Source: Caldifarciminota bacterium (lineage in GTDB: Bacteria > Hydrothermota > UBA3073 > JACQXS01 > JAGMCI01). Taken from it: a stretch of 64,000 bases of DNA. Made by a program: the position numbers and the translations under genes. A model generated the notes under the pieces. That model ran no database searches and was not told the origin of the DNA. It was given only the letters and a program-made list of their open reading frames with translations. Every line of letters begins with the position of its first letter. The first letter of the stretch is position 1. This document shows positions 8,115-16,484 of the stretch, one piece after another. Where the stretch lies: the NCBI GenBank assembly GCA_023129325.1, contig JAGMCI010000011.1:89566-153565 (forward strand). Reading direction: 5' to 3'.

Positions 8115-8167
8115 TATTCAATTTTCCGTCCGTTCTTGCCAATTTATTGACTTAGAACGGCGAGAAT

Positions 8168-8189
8168 CCCGCACCAAAATCGGTGCGGG
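8168..8189. repeat. CCCGCACC/GGTGCGGG palindrome
   Basis: CCCGCACCAAAATCGGTGCGGG in the folC upstream spacer, a variant of the CCCGCACATAA family. Confidence 0.7.
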
Positions 8190-8191
8190 GC

Positions 8192-9910
8192 CTATCGTTG
8201 GTTAATGGATTCTATAAATCCTCCATCTCTAAAATCAATAATAGAGTAAACCTCTTTCTCAATAGTCGGAGTGATTATTTCAAGATTCTTATCCTCATCT
8301 ATATTTTTAAATTCGGGTTGTCCTGTATAAGTTTCTATTTCTTTTGATAAAGAATAAATTTGAGCATAAACCCCATTTTGAACTTCGTATATTATAATTC
8401 TTTTGCCATTAAGCTGAACAGCTTCATTGGTCAAGCCATTTCCATTAACATCTCTTAATCCTATACTGGGTATCTCACTGGGGATAATAGAAGTTTTTGC
8501 TATCCACATAATTTCATTAACTAAAGTTTTCAATTTTTCTTTAATGATTTCAGCATCTTTTTTCCCGTCAGCTGAGGGATTAAATAATCCGACCCTAATT
8601 CTATACCATCCTTCATCTGAGGGACCAAATTTAGAAACCCAGGCAGGATAATAAGCAAGACGCAAAAATTCTGCCAACTGCTCGGCATTACTGTAATTAC
8701 GGCTTGAGCCAACTTGAATTGTAAAAAATGAAGTCTTTGTAAAAATCCGTTGTTTAACAGACTCAGCTGATGGCCTATCAGCTAATGGGTAAGGTTTTTT
8801 TGCTTTTATGATAATCTTTTTACCACCTTTTATCTTTAGACGAGCTTGGACTTTAAAGCCATTGGAATTTATTACTATTAATTCATCTGGAGTAAGATAA
8901 TACACTCTCGAATCACCAAAACTTGTCACCAAATCGCTTAATTTCAGAAATAATGTATCCGTTAGCTGGCAAATTAGTTCATCTGTTCCTGTATCAAAGA
9001 AACTAACTTTGTTTTCTTCTACAATAATACCATAGCTACCATCTCTGGATAAGAATAACTTTTTACCTTTTCTTATGGGTAATCTTTTTTCAACCCGATT
9101 AGTTACCCTTTTTATCACATAAAGTTCATTTGAGGTAAGACAATACAATTTATTGCTACCGGGTGTGAACTTGAGAACAATCGGAGTTCCATTAATCTTT
9201 ATACTTGTCATAAGAGCAAATGTCTGTGTATCAAAGACATCAATTAATCCGCCTGAAGCGGAAGACCTGCCAATGTATAATCTGAGTCCGTAGGGAGCAA
9301 TGGCAAAGTCTGTTATATTAGATAAAGGAATTTGTGCCTCTTTTTCAAAATCAATAAGCTTATAAATATATAAACCACTCTTATTAAGTACCCATATACG
9401 ATTAAAATCAATAACAAATTTTGTAACACTTTCTTTAAGTTGAATTGTCCTTTTACCAAGGAGTTCAGAAATCTTATTAGGTGTCAGAACATAAATATTC
9501 TCTCCTTTCTTTATCACTTTTTCACAATTCTTTGGCAAATCACATACCCTTTTGAAATCTCCTTCTCGCCTCGCTGAGGCTCTCGCCTCGCTGAAGCTTC
9601 GGCGAAGCGGGTCGGCGAGGCGGGGCACCAACTGAAATAAGGCTTCACCTGCTATCCAGAGCGTGTCTTTTGATAGTCCAATTTGCTTTATTCTATCAGC
9701 TAACAGAGAAGGAAGTTTGAACTTGTTTAAAATTGAATCCTTCTCAAGATTAATTGTATAAACATCATTCTCTGTAAAGACATAGCCAATAGATTTACCA
9801 AGCTCTTCCTCTCTTACCGGCAATTTTTGAGTTTTAGTAGTTTTCCGTTTACATCCACCAAAGCCGATTAAGAGTCCAATTAACAGAAAAATACCAAAAT
9901 ATCTAATCAT
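8192..9910 (-). CDS. Lipoprotein with beta-propeller-like region and SPOR domain
   Basis: A signal peptide ends at lipobox IGFGGC (about residue 20). The middle has repeating WVLNKSGLYIYK-like and IDVFDTQTFALMTSIKINGTP-like strands suggesting a WD/YVTN-type propeller. Residues about 392-465 (FFTIQVGSSRNYSNAEQLAEFL ... WYRIRVGLF) are a SPOR domain, which binds denuded peptidoglycan glycans. A C-terminal region GLRDVNGNGLTNEAVQ / FKNIDEDKNLEIIT resembles FG-GAP-like repeats. The likely place is the periplasm, anchored in a membrane. Two repeats are read in frame: GC-rich CTCGCCTCGCTGA units at about 9561-9626 and TCCGCCTGAAGCGGA at 9248-9262. It abuts pdxJ with no spacer. Confidence 0.75.
   Translation of the reverse strand: MIRYFGIFLLIGLLIGFGGCKRKTTKTQKLPVREEELGKSIGYVFTENDVYTINLEKDSILNKFKLPSLLADRIKQIGLSKDTLWIAGEALFQLVPRLADPLRRSFSEARASARREGDFKRVCDLPKNCEKVIKKGENIYVLTPNKISELLGKRTIQLKESVTKFVIDFNRIWVLNKSGLYIYKLIDFEKEAQIPLSNITDFAIAPYGLRLYIGRSSASGGLIDVFDTQTFALMTSIKINGTPIVLKFTPGSNKLYCLTSNELYVIKRVTNRVEKRLPIRKGKKLFLSRDGSYGIIVEENKVSFFDTGTDELICQLTDTLFLKLSDLVTSFGDSRVYYLTPDELIVINSNGFKVQARLKIKGGKKIIIKAKKPYPLADRPSAESVKQRIFTKTSFFTIQVGSSRNYSNAEQLAEFLRLAYYPAWVSKFGPSDEGWYRIRVGLFNPSADGKKDAEIIKEKLKTLVNEIMWIAKTSIIPSEIPSIGLRDVNGNGLTNEAVQLNGKRIIIYEVQNGVYAQIYSLSKEIETYTGQPEFKNIDEDKNLEIITPTIEKEVYSIIDFRDGGFIESINQR
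9248..9262. repeat. TCCGCCTGAAGCGGA palindrome inside the SPOR lipoprotein gene
   Basis: Member of the TCCGCCTNAGGCGGA family (seven copies in the window), read in frame as SASGGL. Confidence 0.7.
9561..9626. repeat. GC-rich CGCCTCGCTGA/GGCGAAGCGGG repeat cluster inside the SPOR lipoprotein gene
   Basis: Two CTCGCCTCGCTGA units followed by AGCTTCGGCGAAGCGGG and GGCGAGGCGGG. It encodes an Arg/Ala-rich insert in frame. A related CCCGCTTCGCCGAAGCTCC unit occurs in rsfS (27730-27750). Confidence 0.7.
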
Positions 9911-10624
9911 TTACTTAATAAGGGTTATCATTTCTTTCACTGCTCTCTCAAGTCCCACAAATATAGCTCTTGCAATGATAGAATGCCCAATGCTAAATTC
10001 TGCAATTTCAGGAATGGTTGCTACTTGCTGGACATTACGGTAGTTAAGCCCATGACCAGCATGAACCTCAAGCCCAAGTGAAGAAGCTAAAGTCGCCGCA
10101 TCTTTAATTCGCTTGAGTTCATTTGCCATTTCAGTTTCAGTAGTGGCTTCTGAGTATTTGCCAGTATTTATTTCTATAGTATCGGCTCCACATTCGGGGA
10201 CGGCTTTTATTAATTTTTCATCAGGCTCAATAAAAATAGTGCTCAATATCCCGGCGAGCTTTAACTTTTTGATAGCCTTTTTAGTTGATTCCATAAACCT
10301 AATAATATTTAGTCCCCCTTCAGTAGTTACTTCTTCAGCCCTTTCCGGAACAAAACAGCAGGCACTGGGTTTTATCTTTAAGATGAAATTTAGTATCTTC
10401 TCATTTAAGCTTAATTCCACATTTAAGCATGATTTAATAGTTTGCTTAAGAAGTTCAACATCTCTCTCTTTTATATGACGCATATCTTGCCGTAAATGAA
10501 CAGTTATCCCATAAGCGCCTGCCGACTCAACTAACACAGCAGCTTGAACTGGGTCAGGATAATTTATCCCTCTTGCTTCCCTCACAGTAGCAACATGGTC
10601 TATATTTACTGAAAGTCTTGCCAT
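9911..10624 (-). CDS. pdxJ: Pyridoxine 5-phosphate synthase
   Basis: Condenses 1-deoxyxylulose 5-phosphate with 3-amino-1-hydroxyacetone phosphate in DXP-dependent vitamin B6 synthesis. Family signatures: LSVNIDHVATVREARG at the N-terminus, GAYGITVHLRQDMRHI, CCFVPERAEEVTTEGG and LEVHAGHGLNYRN. Length (237) is normal. SD AGGGAGG precedes the ATG at 10624. It overlaps the end of thiE by 19 bases because thiE carries a repeat-derived extension. Confidence 0.96.
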   Translation of the reverse strand: MARLSVNIDHVATVREARGINYPDPVQAAVLVESAGAYGITVHLRQDMRHIKERDVELLKQTIKSCLNVELSLNEKILNFILKIKPSACCFVPERAEEVTTEGGLNIIRFMESTKKAIKKLKLAGILSTIFIEPDEKLIKAVPECGADTIEINTGKYSEATTETEMANELKRIKDAATLASSLGLEVHAGHGLNYRNVQQVATIPEIAEFSIGHSIIARAIFVGLERAVKEMITLIK

Positions 10625-11319
10625 AATTCCTCCCTTTTACATTTTGAGATTTGCATTTTAAATTTATATGTCCTTTCTCTTAAATTTGCCTGCCCGCCGT
10701 CTTTTAACTCTGACAGGCGGGGATGATTAAATAAATCTCCTGCTACACAAATACCATCTGCTCCAGCATTCAAAACTTTGTCAATCTTATCAAGAGTTAT
10801 ACCACCAATCCCAAGAATTTGTAGGGGCGTATTGCTATACGCCCCTATCACTTTTTTAATCTCAGAAATAAGAGATAATTTAACAAGAGGTTTAGATTTT
10901 GTAGAGGATGGAAATAAACAACCTACAGCTACATAATTAGCCCCAGATTTAACTGCCTCAAGTGCCTGATTGACAGAATTTACACTTGTTCCAATTATCT
11001 TGTTTCCTAAAATCTTCCTGGCGTGGGAGGGAGGCATATCAGATTCACCAAGATGTACTCCATCTGCTTGAGTTGCTAAAGCTACATCTGCTCTATCATT
11101 CACAATAAATGGGACCTTGAACTTTCCCGTTGCTCGCCAGATTGCGGTTCTAACTGTTAATGCATCTTGAAGAAAAGCCCTCGTATCCTGGGTTTTCTCG
11201 CGAAGTTGAATTACCGTGGCTCCTCCAAGGACTAAATCCTCTACAATTTTAGTTAAATTTCTTGATTCACGACTTATATACTTCTCATCCAATATGACAT
11301 ATAAACTAAAGTCTATCAT
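10606..11319 (-). CDS. thiE: Thiamine-phosphate synthase
   Basis: TIM-barrel enzyme joining HMP-PP and thiazole phosphate. Signatures: GATVIQLREK, PFIVNDRADVALATQADGVHLGESDMP, GTSVNSVNQA, YVAVGCLFPSSTKSK and GIGGITLDKIDKVLNAGADGICVAG. The enzyme ends about 40 residues before the stop; the tail comes from a CCTGCCCGCC...GGCGGGG palindrome (10689-10721) and a TTTGCATTTTAAATTT word and runs into pdxJ. A GTAGGGGCGTATTGC palindrome (10821-10848) adds GAYSNTPL just before the conserved GIGGI strand. It works with the upstream thiD2. Confidence 0.95.
   Translation of the reverse strand: MIDFSLYVILDEKYISRESRNLTKIVEDLVLGGATVIQLREKTQDTRAFLQDALTVRTAIWRATGKFKVPFIVNDRADVALATQADGVHLGESDMPPSHARKILGNKIIGTSVNSVNQALEAVKSGANYVAVGCLFPSSTKSKPLVKLSLISEIKKVIGAYSNTPLQILGIGGITLDKIDKVLNAGADGICVAGDLFNHPRLSELKDGGQANLRERTYKFKMQISKCKREELWQDFQ
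10689..10721. repeat. CCTGCCCGCC...CAGGCGGG palindrome in the thiE tail
   Basis: Creates part of the non-conserved C-terminal extension of ThiE, read as ELKDGGQA. Confidence 0.7.
10821..10848. repeat. GTAGGGGCGTATTGC-family palindrome inside thiE
   Basis: GTAGGGGCGTATTGC followed by TATACGCCCCTAT; read in frame as GAYSNTPL. Family members are at 23733, 26365, 26464, 36824 and 56021. Confidence 0.85.
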
Positions 11320-11336
11320 TTATTGTAGGCACAAAT

Positions 11337-11840
11337 TTATCTGTGTTTACCTGCCCGCCGCTTTGCTTTGGCAGGCGGGTCTGCGGTTAAAACTTTAAGT
11401 AATGTTTTCTCAAGGTCATAAATCTTAAATCTTATTTCCTTAACTTGAGACGAGATTTTGGCACTAAATAATTTGCTAAATTCTTCTATTGCCCGACACC
11501 CCTCTTGAGCCCTTCTTAGATTTCTTTGGACAATCTCTTTTAAATCTTTATAAGAATGAGTATCAAAGTTACCATATTTCCCTAAATCCTTTCCTGTATC
11601 CCTGAATTCAATGAGATTAGAATTGGCAAAGAGACTACTTAATTTATGCCTTTCAGTTTTTATCTCTTTGGTCAACTTTTTATCCTTAAGTATAAATCTT
11701 GCAACCTCCTCAACAATTCTTAAGCCTTCTCTTGCCCTGTTCAAGTTAGCATCAATGATTTGAAGAACCTCCCCGCCTTGACTCGCAACAGGCGAGGCAG
11801 GTAAGTTGAACTTTTCTTGGTGGAGAGATATATTTTTCAT
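11337..11840 (-). CDS. thiD2: ThiD2-like protein (stand-alone hydroxymethylpyrimidine phosphate kinase)
   Basis: The sequence LQIIDANLNRAREGLRIVEEVARFILKD, a second copy-like helix QRNLRRAQEGCRAIEEFSKL and the RHKLSSLF segment match the alpha-helical ThiD2 domain. This domain is often fused to ThiE and has been characterised as an HMP-P kinase. Here it is separate, just upstream of thiE. I choose the start at 11840 because a TTGACT/TATTAT promoter places the transcript start three bases before that ATG. Palindromes at 11350-11379 and 11771-11801 are read in frame near both ends. Confidence 0.8.
   Translation of the reverse strand: MKNISLHQEKFNLPASPVASQGGEVLQIIDANLNRAREGLRIVEEVARFILKDKKLTKEIKTERHKLSSLFANSNLIEFRDTGKDLGKYGNFDTHSYKDLKEIVQRNLRRAQEGCRAIEEFSKLFSAKISSQVKEIRFKIYDLEKTLLKVLTADPPAKAKRRAGKHR
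11350..11379. repeat. CCTGCCCGCC...GCAGGCGGG palindrome in the thiD2 tail
   Basis: Encodes most of the C-terminal PPAKAKRRAGK of ThiD2. Confidence 0.7.
11771..11801. repeat. CCCCGCCTTG...CAGGCGAGGCAGG palindrome near the thiD2 start
   Basis: Read in frame as LPASPVASQGGE just before the conserved LQIIDANLNRA. Confidence 0.65.
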
Positions 11841-11849
11841 TATATTTAT

Positions 11850-11877
11850 ATAATACAAATATAATACAAAAAGTCAA
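11850..11877 (-). promoter_or_regulatory. Promoter of thiD2-thiE-pdxJ, near-leaderless
   Basis: Minus strand TTGACT (11877-11872), 16-base spacer, TATTAT (11855-11850). The predicted start is about 11843, three bases before the ATG at 11840. I see no TPP riboswitch core upstream. Confidence 0.65.
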
Positions 11878-12069
11878 CTTTTTATTTCTTGACTTATTTC
11901 TATATTTACTTATAATTTTTATGAGGTCTATGAAATAGAAACTATTAATTTGGGAAGCTAACAGAGAAAAATTAAAATCACTTGTTAAAAGTTGCATTTC
12001 AACAGCAACTTTACTATATAGGAAACAAATTGCAGGAATTATGGGTAAATTTATTAGAAAGGAGGAGTA

Positions 12070-15000
12070 ATGAAAAAATGCATTTTGTCTTTTTTCAGTA
12101 TATTGTTTGTTTCTATGCCATTATTTGCTCCTACAATTAAAGTAGCAAGTTCTACAGCGAATAATCTTATAGTAGGAGTCTCTTTACCCGAAGTTGAATT
12201 TACAAAAAGGGAATATCAAGATGGGAATATCTACTCAAGCCTTAAAGTCCACGGCAGTGGTATATGGAAAATAGGTAATCCAGAGATTCCTTGTTTTGGT
12301 AAGTGGATTCTTGTCCCTAATGGAGCGAGTGCGCATATTAATACTTATCCGGGTAAACCAGTAATTTATAAGGATATTGATTTACCACCTGTCCAGCCAC
12401 CCCAGCCAGACTTAAAGAATGCCCCCCCTCAATACTTTACCAGGAATGAGCAAATTTATAATGAAGATAAGGATTACCCATGGAAGTTTGCCTTAATTGA
12501 GCCACTGAAAAAGATGCGTGGTCAGTCCTGCACTATTTTATGGATTTTGCCTTATCAATATAATCCAGTTAAGAAGACATTGAAAGTATATCCTGACTTA
12601 CGAGTAAATGTTGATTTCTCTGGACCAATAAAACCAATACCGTCCAATTTAAAGAGCAAAAACTATGAAAAAAAGATTCTTGGTATGGCTCTCAATGCCA
12701 GAGAAGTTTTAAATGCCCAGGAGAATGTTAAGGATAGCAAGAGGGATAATAACAGTAAAACTAATGGATGTGAATTACTTATTATTACACACGATGATTT
12801 TGAAAGTGCTGCTAATACATTGGCTGATTGGAAGATGAAAACCGGGTTAATAACAAAGGTGGCGAAAACCTCTATCATTGGGGATACAACTGTTGATATT
12901 GAAGCTTATATAGATAGTGCTGTTAGTAATTGGAGTCCGGCACCGGAATATCTGCTATTTTTGGGTGATGCTGAATATGTTCCTACCTGGTATAAGAATT
13001 TTCATCCCTATCCATCTCAAGGACCCACAGGTACTGATATTTTTTATGCAGATATAGATAATCCAGCAGATTATGTCGCTGACCTGGGTTATGGAAGATT
13101 ATCAGTAGATACGCCCGAACAAGCAGATAGCTTGGTTGCCCGTATCATTAGATATGAGAAAATAGCAAATAGCAATAGTTATTACTCAAATACTACAATG
13201 GCAGGTTGCTTCCAAGACGGTGCTTATGGTGACCCGCCAGACAGCGTGGCAAATAGGAGATTTGCTAAAACAAGTGAAGATGTAAGGAATTATCTGAATA
13301 TTCAAGGATTTATGACGCAAAGGATTTATGCAACCTATAATGGATATGATTATACCGAAATATTTCCGAAATATTGGAGCACATACTATGTTTTTGAAAA
13401 TGATACTTCCGGTGTAGAAATTCCTGCTGATTTACAAAAACCCACTTTCCCCTGGAATGGCAGCACCGCAGATGTTTCCAATGCTGTTAATAATGGGACT
13501 TTCTTTTTATTGCACCGCGACCATGGGGGACGGAGTGGTTGGGGGGAGCCGTATTTCCGCAAGTGGGATGTAGATGCTCTTAATAATGGAGAAAAAAGAC
13601 CCATTGTCTGGAGTATCAACTGTAACACCGGTTGGTTTGATAATGAGACAGATAGTGTCGGATGTGGGACGGATTTCAGTGACGAGTGTTTTGCAGAACA
13701 TTGGCTTAGACACAATACTGGTGGGAGTTGTGGTCTTATTGCTGCTACAAGAGTTAGTTACTCGGGCATAAATGACAGATTGGTATGGGGATGGATGGAT
13801 GCTATTTGGCCTGGATTTCTTACCTGGTGTAATAACCCTTATGGAGGCAGCGAGCGGATATATAGAATAGGAGATGTCTTAAATTATGGGAAAGAATATA
13901 TGAGGACAAAATATTATTTCGACGATTATATACGAACTGCTCTTGAAGAATTTCACTGGCTTGGAGACCCTACAATGATTATCTGGACAGGTATTCCAGA
14001 GATAATGGCTGTAAGCTATCCCTCTACTGTTTCCATTGGCTCAGGTAGCCTCACAGTATATGTTGAAACCACTCCCAAGGGAACACCGATAGACAGTGCC
14101 TGGGTATGCGTTATGAAGGGTGATGAGGTTTATGAGCGGGGATTGACAGATGCCTCTGGAAATGTAATACTTTCTATATCGTCATCAACTATTGGGACAC
14201 TCTGGGTAACTACAATAGGAGAAAATTATATCCCAGATGAAGGTTCTGCCCTTGTTGTTTGCTATGGTGATGTAAGCCCAGATTCAGTCATAAATCCGAC
14301 AGATACTGTTTTTGTTGACTCTATCTACTTGCCCGGGGTATATGTAAAAAATATGGGAACAGACACAATTCAAGCTTTTGATGTCACTTGCACAATTGAT
14401 ACTTCAGGAGTTAAAGGCTACAGTGATATACAACCTGTTTCCAATCTTGCTGGTGGAGATAGTGTTATTGTGACATTTTCAGGATGGACAGTTCCTTTTG
14501 CGAGAAAGAGTTATACAATTACTTTCTTTGCTTCAGGCACATTTTTGGTTGATACTAACCCTTCAAATGATACGCTGGTAAGCACTGTGTATGAATATAA
14601 TGATGCACCATTAGTCTCAGGTCTGCCTGATACAAGTTTTTCGGAAGATGATACTCTCTATATAAACCTTAATAACTATGTATTTGATAGCGATGACCCA
14701 GATTCGTCTCTTAACTGGAATTATTCAATCTATGAAACTAAGAATAAAAGCGGTGTGTCTCTGAAAGCATCTCTACCAGCAAGTAGAGATAAAGGTCTAA
14801 GTTTGCCAAGATACAGTAAAAATAGTCCACTTTATGTAGATATTGACTTAACTGCTCACATTGCTACAATTACAGCTGACCCTGATTGGAGTGGTTCGCG
14901 AAATATTGTCTTTACAGCAGAAGACCCATGGGGACTAAGTGATTCTGATACAATGATTCTTACAGTCAAGTCTGTAAATGATGCACCAGTAGTATTTATC

Positions 15001-15870
15001 CCGGATACAAGTTTTAATGAAGATGATTCACTAATGCTTTATCTAAATGATTATGTTAGTGATGTGGATAATCCTCTTGATAGTCTTATATGGAGCTGTT
15101 CGGGAAATGATACTATTATTGTAGACATAGACCCTGTAACACATTGGGCAACCTTCTCTGCTCCAAAAAACTGGCGCGGCAGTGAACTACTTATATTTAT
15201 GGTTGATGATGCTACCTCAAAGGCAACCACCACAGACTCAGCCACAATTACAGTTATATCTGTCAATGACCTACCTGTAATTGATAGTTCTGCTCCAGAG
15301 TCGCCCTGTTCTACTTTTGTGGATTCAATTCTTTTATTTTATGTATTTGCTCATGATGTGGATGTAACTGACACATTAGCTTATGACTGGATTATTAATG
15401 GGACTCTTGATACGACAACTTATACTGGAATTTATTCCTATTCAAGTTCAGAAGAGACAGTGGATACAATGAAAGTCAGGGTAAGTGATGGAGTATTGGG
15501 AGATTCAGTTATGTGGATAGTAACTGTCAAATCTATAGGTGTAGAAGCTGAAAGCCCTCAAGTACCTAATGATTTTTCTCTTTCACAAAACTGTCCAAAT
15601 CCATTTATGCAAACAACTGAAATTAGATATGCGATTCCAGAGGATGTACAAGTAGAGATTGCTATTTACAATATACTGGGACAAAAAGTTATGACGCTGA
15701 TAAACCGTAATCAAAAAGCTGGTTATTATGCAATAAAATGGAGTGGCATAGATGATTCTGGGGAAAGGGTAGCAAGCGGTATTTATTTTTACAGAATCAA
15801 AGCCCACCCAACGGATGGCGGGCAAGCAGAAAAATATACAGCAACTAAGAAAATGTATCGGATGAGGTAA
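12070..15870 (+). CDS. Secreted gingipain-type C25 cysteine peptidase with cadherin-like repeats and FlgD-like C-terminal sorting domain
   Basis: 1266 residues. Signal peptide (1-28), then a propeptide-like region. The C25 catalytic domain spans about 215-640, with H482-H485 in HRDHGG and the likely nucleophile C518 in SINCNTG, in the caspase-like order His then Cys. Next are Ig-like segments, then two cadherin-like repeats starting NDAPLVSGLPDTSFSEDD and NDAPVVFIPDTSFNEDD. The end (FSLSQNCPNPF ... VEIAIYNILGQKV ... WSGIDDSGERVASGIYFYRI) is the FlgD-Ig-like/type A sorting domain used for type IX-like export. SD AAAGGAGGAG precedes the ATG. A palindrome-like PTDGGQA insert sits in the last strand. 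The gene is isolated, so the role is probably extracellular protein degradation. Confidence 0.88.
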   Translation: MKKCILSFFSILFVSMPLFAPTIKVASSTANNLIVGVSLPEVEFTKREYQDGNIYSSLKVHGSGIWKIGNPEIPCFGKWILVPNGASAHINTYPGKPVIYKDIDLPPVQPPQPDLKNAPPQYFTRNEQIYNEDKDYPWKFALIEPLKKMRGQSCTILWILPYQYNPVKKTLKVYPDLRVNVDFSGPIKPIPSNLKSKNYEKKILGMALNAREVLNAQENVKDSKRDNNSKTNGCELLIITHDDFESAANTLADWKMKTGLITKVAKTSIIGDTTVDIEAYIDSAVSNWSPAPEYLLFLGDAEYVPTWYKNFHPYPSQGPTGTDIFYADIDNPADYVADLGYGRLSVDTPEQADSLVARIIRYEKIANSNSYYSNTTMAGCFQDGAYGDPPDSVANRRFAKTSEDVRNYLNIQGFMTQRIYATYNGYDYTEIFPKYWSTYYVFENDTSGVEIPADLQKPTFPWNGSTADVSNAVNNGTFFLLHRDHGGRSGWGEPYFRKWDVDALNNGEKRPIVWSINCNTGWFDNETDSVGCGTDFSDECFAEHWLRHNTGGSCGLIAATRVSYSGINDRLVWGWMDAIWPGFLTWCNNPYGGSERIYRIGDVLNYGKEYMRTKYYFDDYIRTALEEFHWLGDPTMIIWTGIPEIMAVSYPSTVSIGSGSLTVYVETTPKGTPIDSAWVCVMKGDEVYERGLTDASGNVILSISSSTIGTLWVTTIGENYIPDEGSALVVCYGDVSPDSVINPTDTVFVDSIYLPGVYVKNMGTDTIQAFDVTCTIDTSGVKGYSDIQPVSNLAGGDSVIVTFSGWTVPFARKSYTITFFASGTFLVDTNPSNDTLVSTVYEYNDAPLVSGLPDTSFSEDDTLYINLNNYVFDSDDPDSSLNWNYSIYETKNKSGVSLKASLPASRDKGLSLPRYSKNSPLYVDIDLTAHIATITADPDWSGSRNIVFTAEDPWGLSDSDTMILTVKSVNDAPVVFIPDTSFNEDDSLMLYLNDYVSDVDNPLDSLIWSCSGNDTIIVDIDPVTHWATFSAPKNWRGSELLIFMVDDATSKATTTDSATITVISVNDLPVIDSSAPESPCSTFVDSILLFYVFAHDVDVTDTLAYDWIINGTLDTTTYTGIYSYSSSEETVDTMKVRVSDGVLGDSVMWIVTVKSIGVEAESPQVPNDFSLSQNCPNPFMQTTEIRYAIPEDVQVEIAIYNILGQKVMTLINRNQKAGYYAIKWSGIDDSGERVASGIYFYRIKAHPTDGGQAEKYTATKKMYRMR

Positions 15871-16047
15871 GGTCAGAAGTAATTTTACTGGACAGGTTTG
15901 TAATTTGCCAGGAGAGGATTCTGTAATCACCAGAATATTTTTCTAATTTTTCCTCACAAATTTGAGAAAAGAGCGGCATTATAAACCACAAGATTTACGC
16001 GAGAAGTGTCATCTTGTGAAAATCTGTGTAATCTGTGGTTATTTTTC

Positions 16048-16076
16048 TTGACTTCTTTAAATATGTAGTTTATAAT
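16048..16076 (+). promoter_or_regulatory. Promoter of purE-murA, leaderless
   Basis: TTGACT (16048-16053), 17-base spacer, perfect TATAAT (16071-16076). The base seven after the -10 is the A of the purE ATG at 16083. It is preceded by the repeat word ATCTGTGTAATCTGTGG. Confidence 0.8.
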
Positions 16077-16082
16077 TTTTTT

Positions 16083-16484
16083 ATGACTGAAATAAGTATT
16101 GTTATAGGAAGTAAATCAGACGAACCTTGGCTTAAGGAATGTACCAAAGTACTCGCTGAGGCAAAACTCTCTTACGAAGTTGCAATAACATCTTGCCACC
16201 GAGAGCCTGAAAAGACGAGAAATTATGCTAAATCACTCAAAAAGAGAGGAATAAAAGTTGTTATTGCAATGTGTGGGTATTCGTGTGCACTTCCTGGGTT
16301 TATAGCTTCGCACACTGATTTACCCGTTATAGGAGTCCCGCTTCCAACTTCACCACTAAAAGGCATTGATTCGTTACTTTCAATAGTTGAGCTTCCATCT
16401 GGAGTTCCAGTTGCTACAATGGGAATAGGTAAAGCTGGAGCTAAGAATGCTGCCCTCTTTGCATGCAAGATACTTAAAAAATGA
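16083..16484 (+). CDS. purE: N5-carboxyaminoimidazole ribonucleotide mutase (PurE family)
   Basis: Purine pathway enzyme converting N5-CAIR to CAIR (class I) or carboxylating AIR (class II). Seen: GSKSDEPW phosphate loop, ITSCHREPEK with the catalytic His/Arg, GVPLPTSPLKGIDSLLSIVELPSGVPVATMGIG and GAKNAALFACKIL. The central loop reads CGYSCALPGFIAS where most PurE have a GAAHLPG-type sequence, so the class is unclear. I place the start at 16083 because upstream codons overlap the promoter. It has 133 residues, shorter than the usual 160-170. It overlaps murA by four bases. Confidence 0.88.
   Translation: MTEISIVIGSKSDEPWLKECTKVLAEAKLSYEVAITSCHREPEKTRNYAKSLKKRGIKVVIAMCGYSCALPGFIASHTDLPVIGVPLPTSPLKGIDSLLSIVELPSGVPVATMGIGKAGAKNAALFACKILKK

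Noticed and set aside
12001..12069. TPP riboswitch upstream of the thi genes
   Set aside because: Neither strand in 11841-12069 shows the CTGAGA...ACC/TGATCTGG core; a near-leaderless promoter leaves no room for it.
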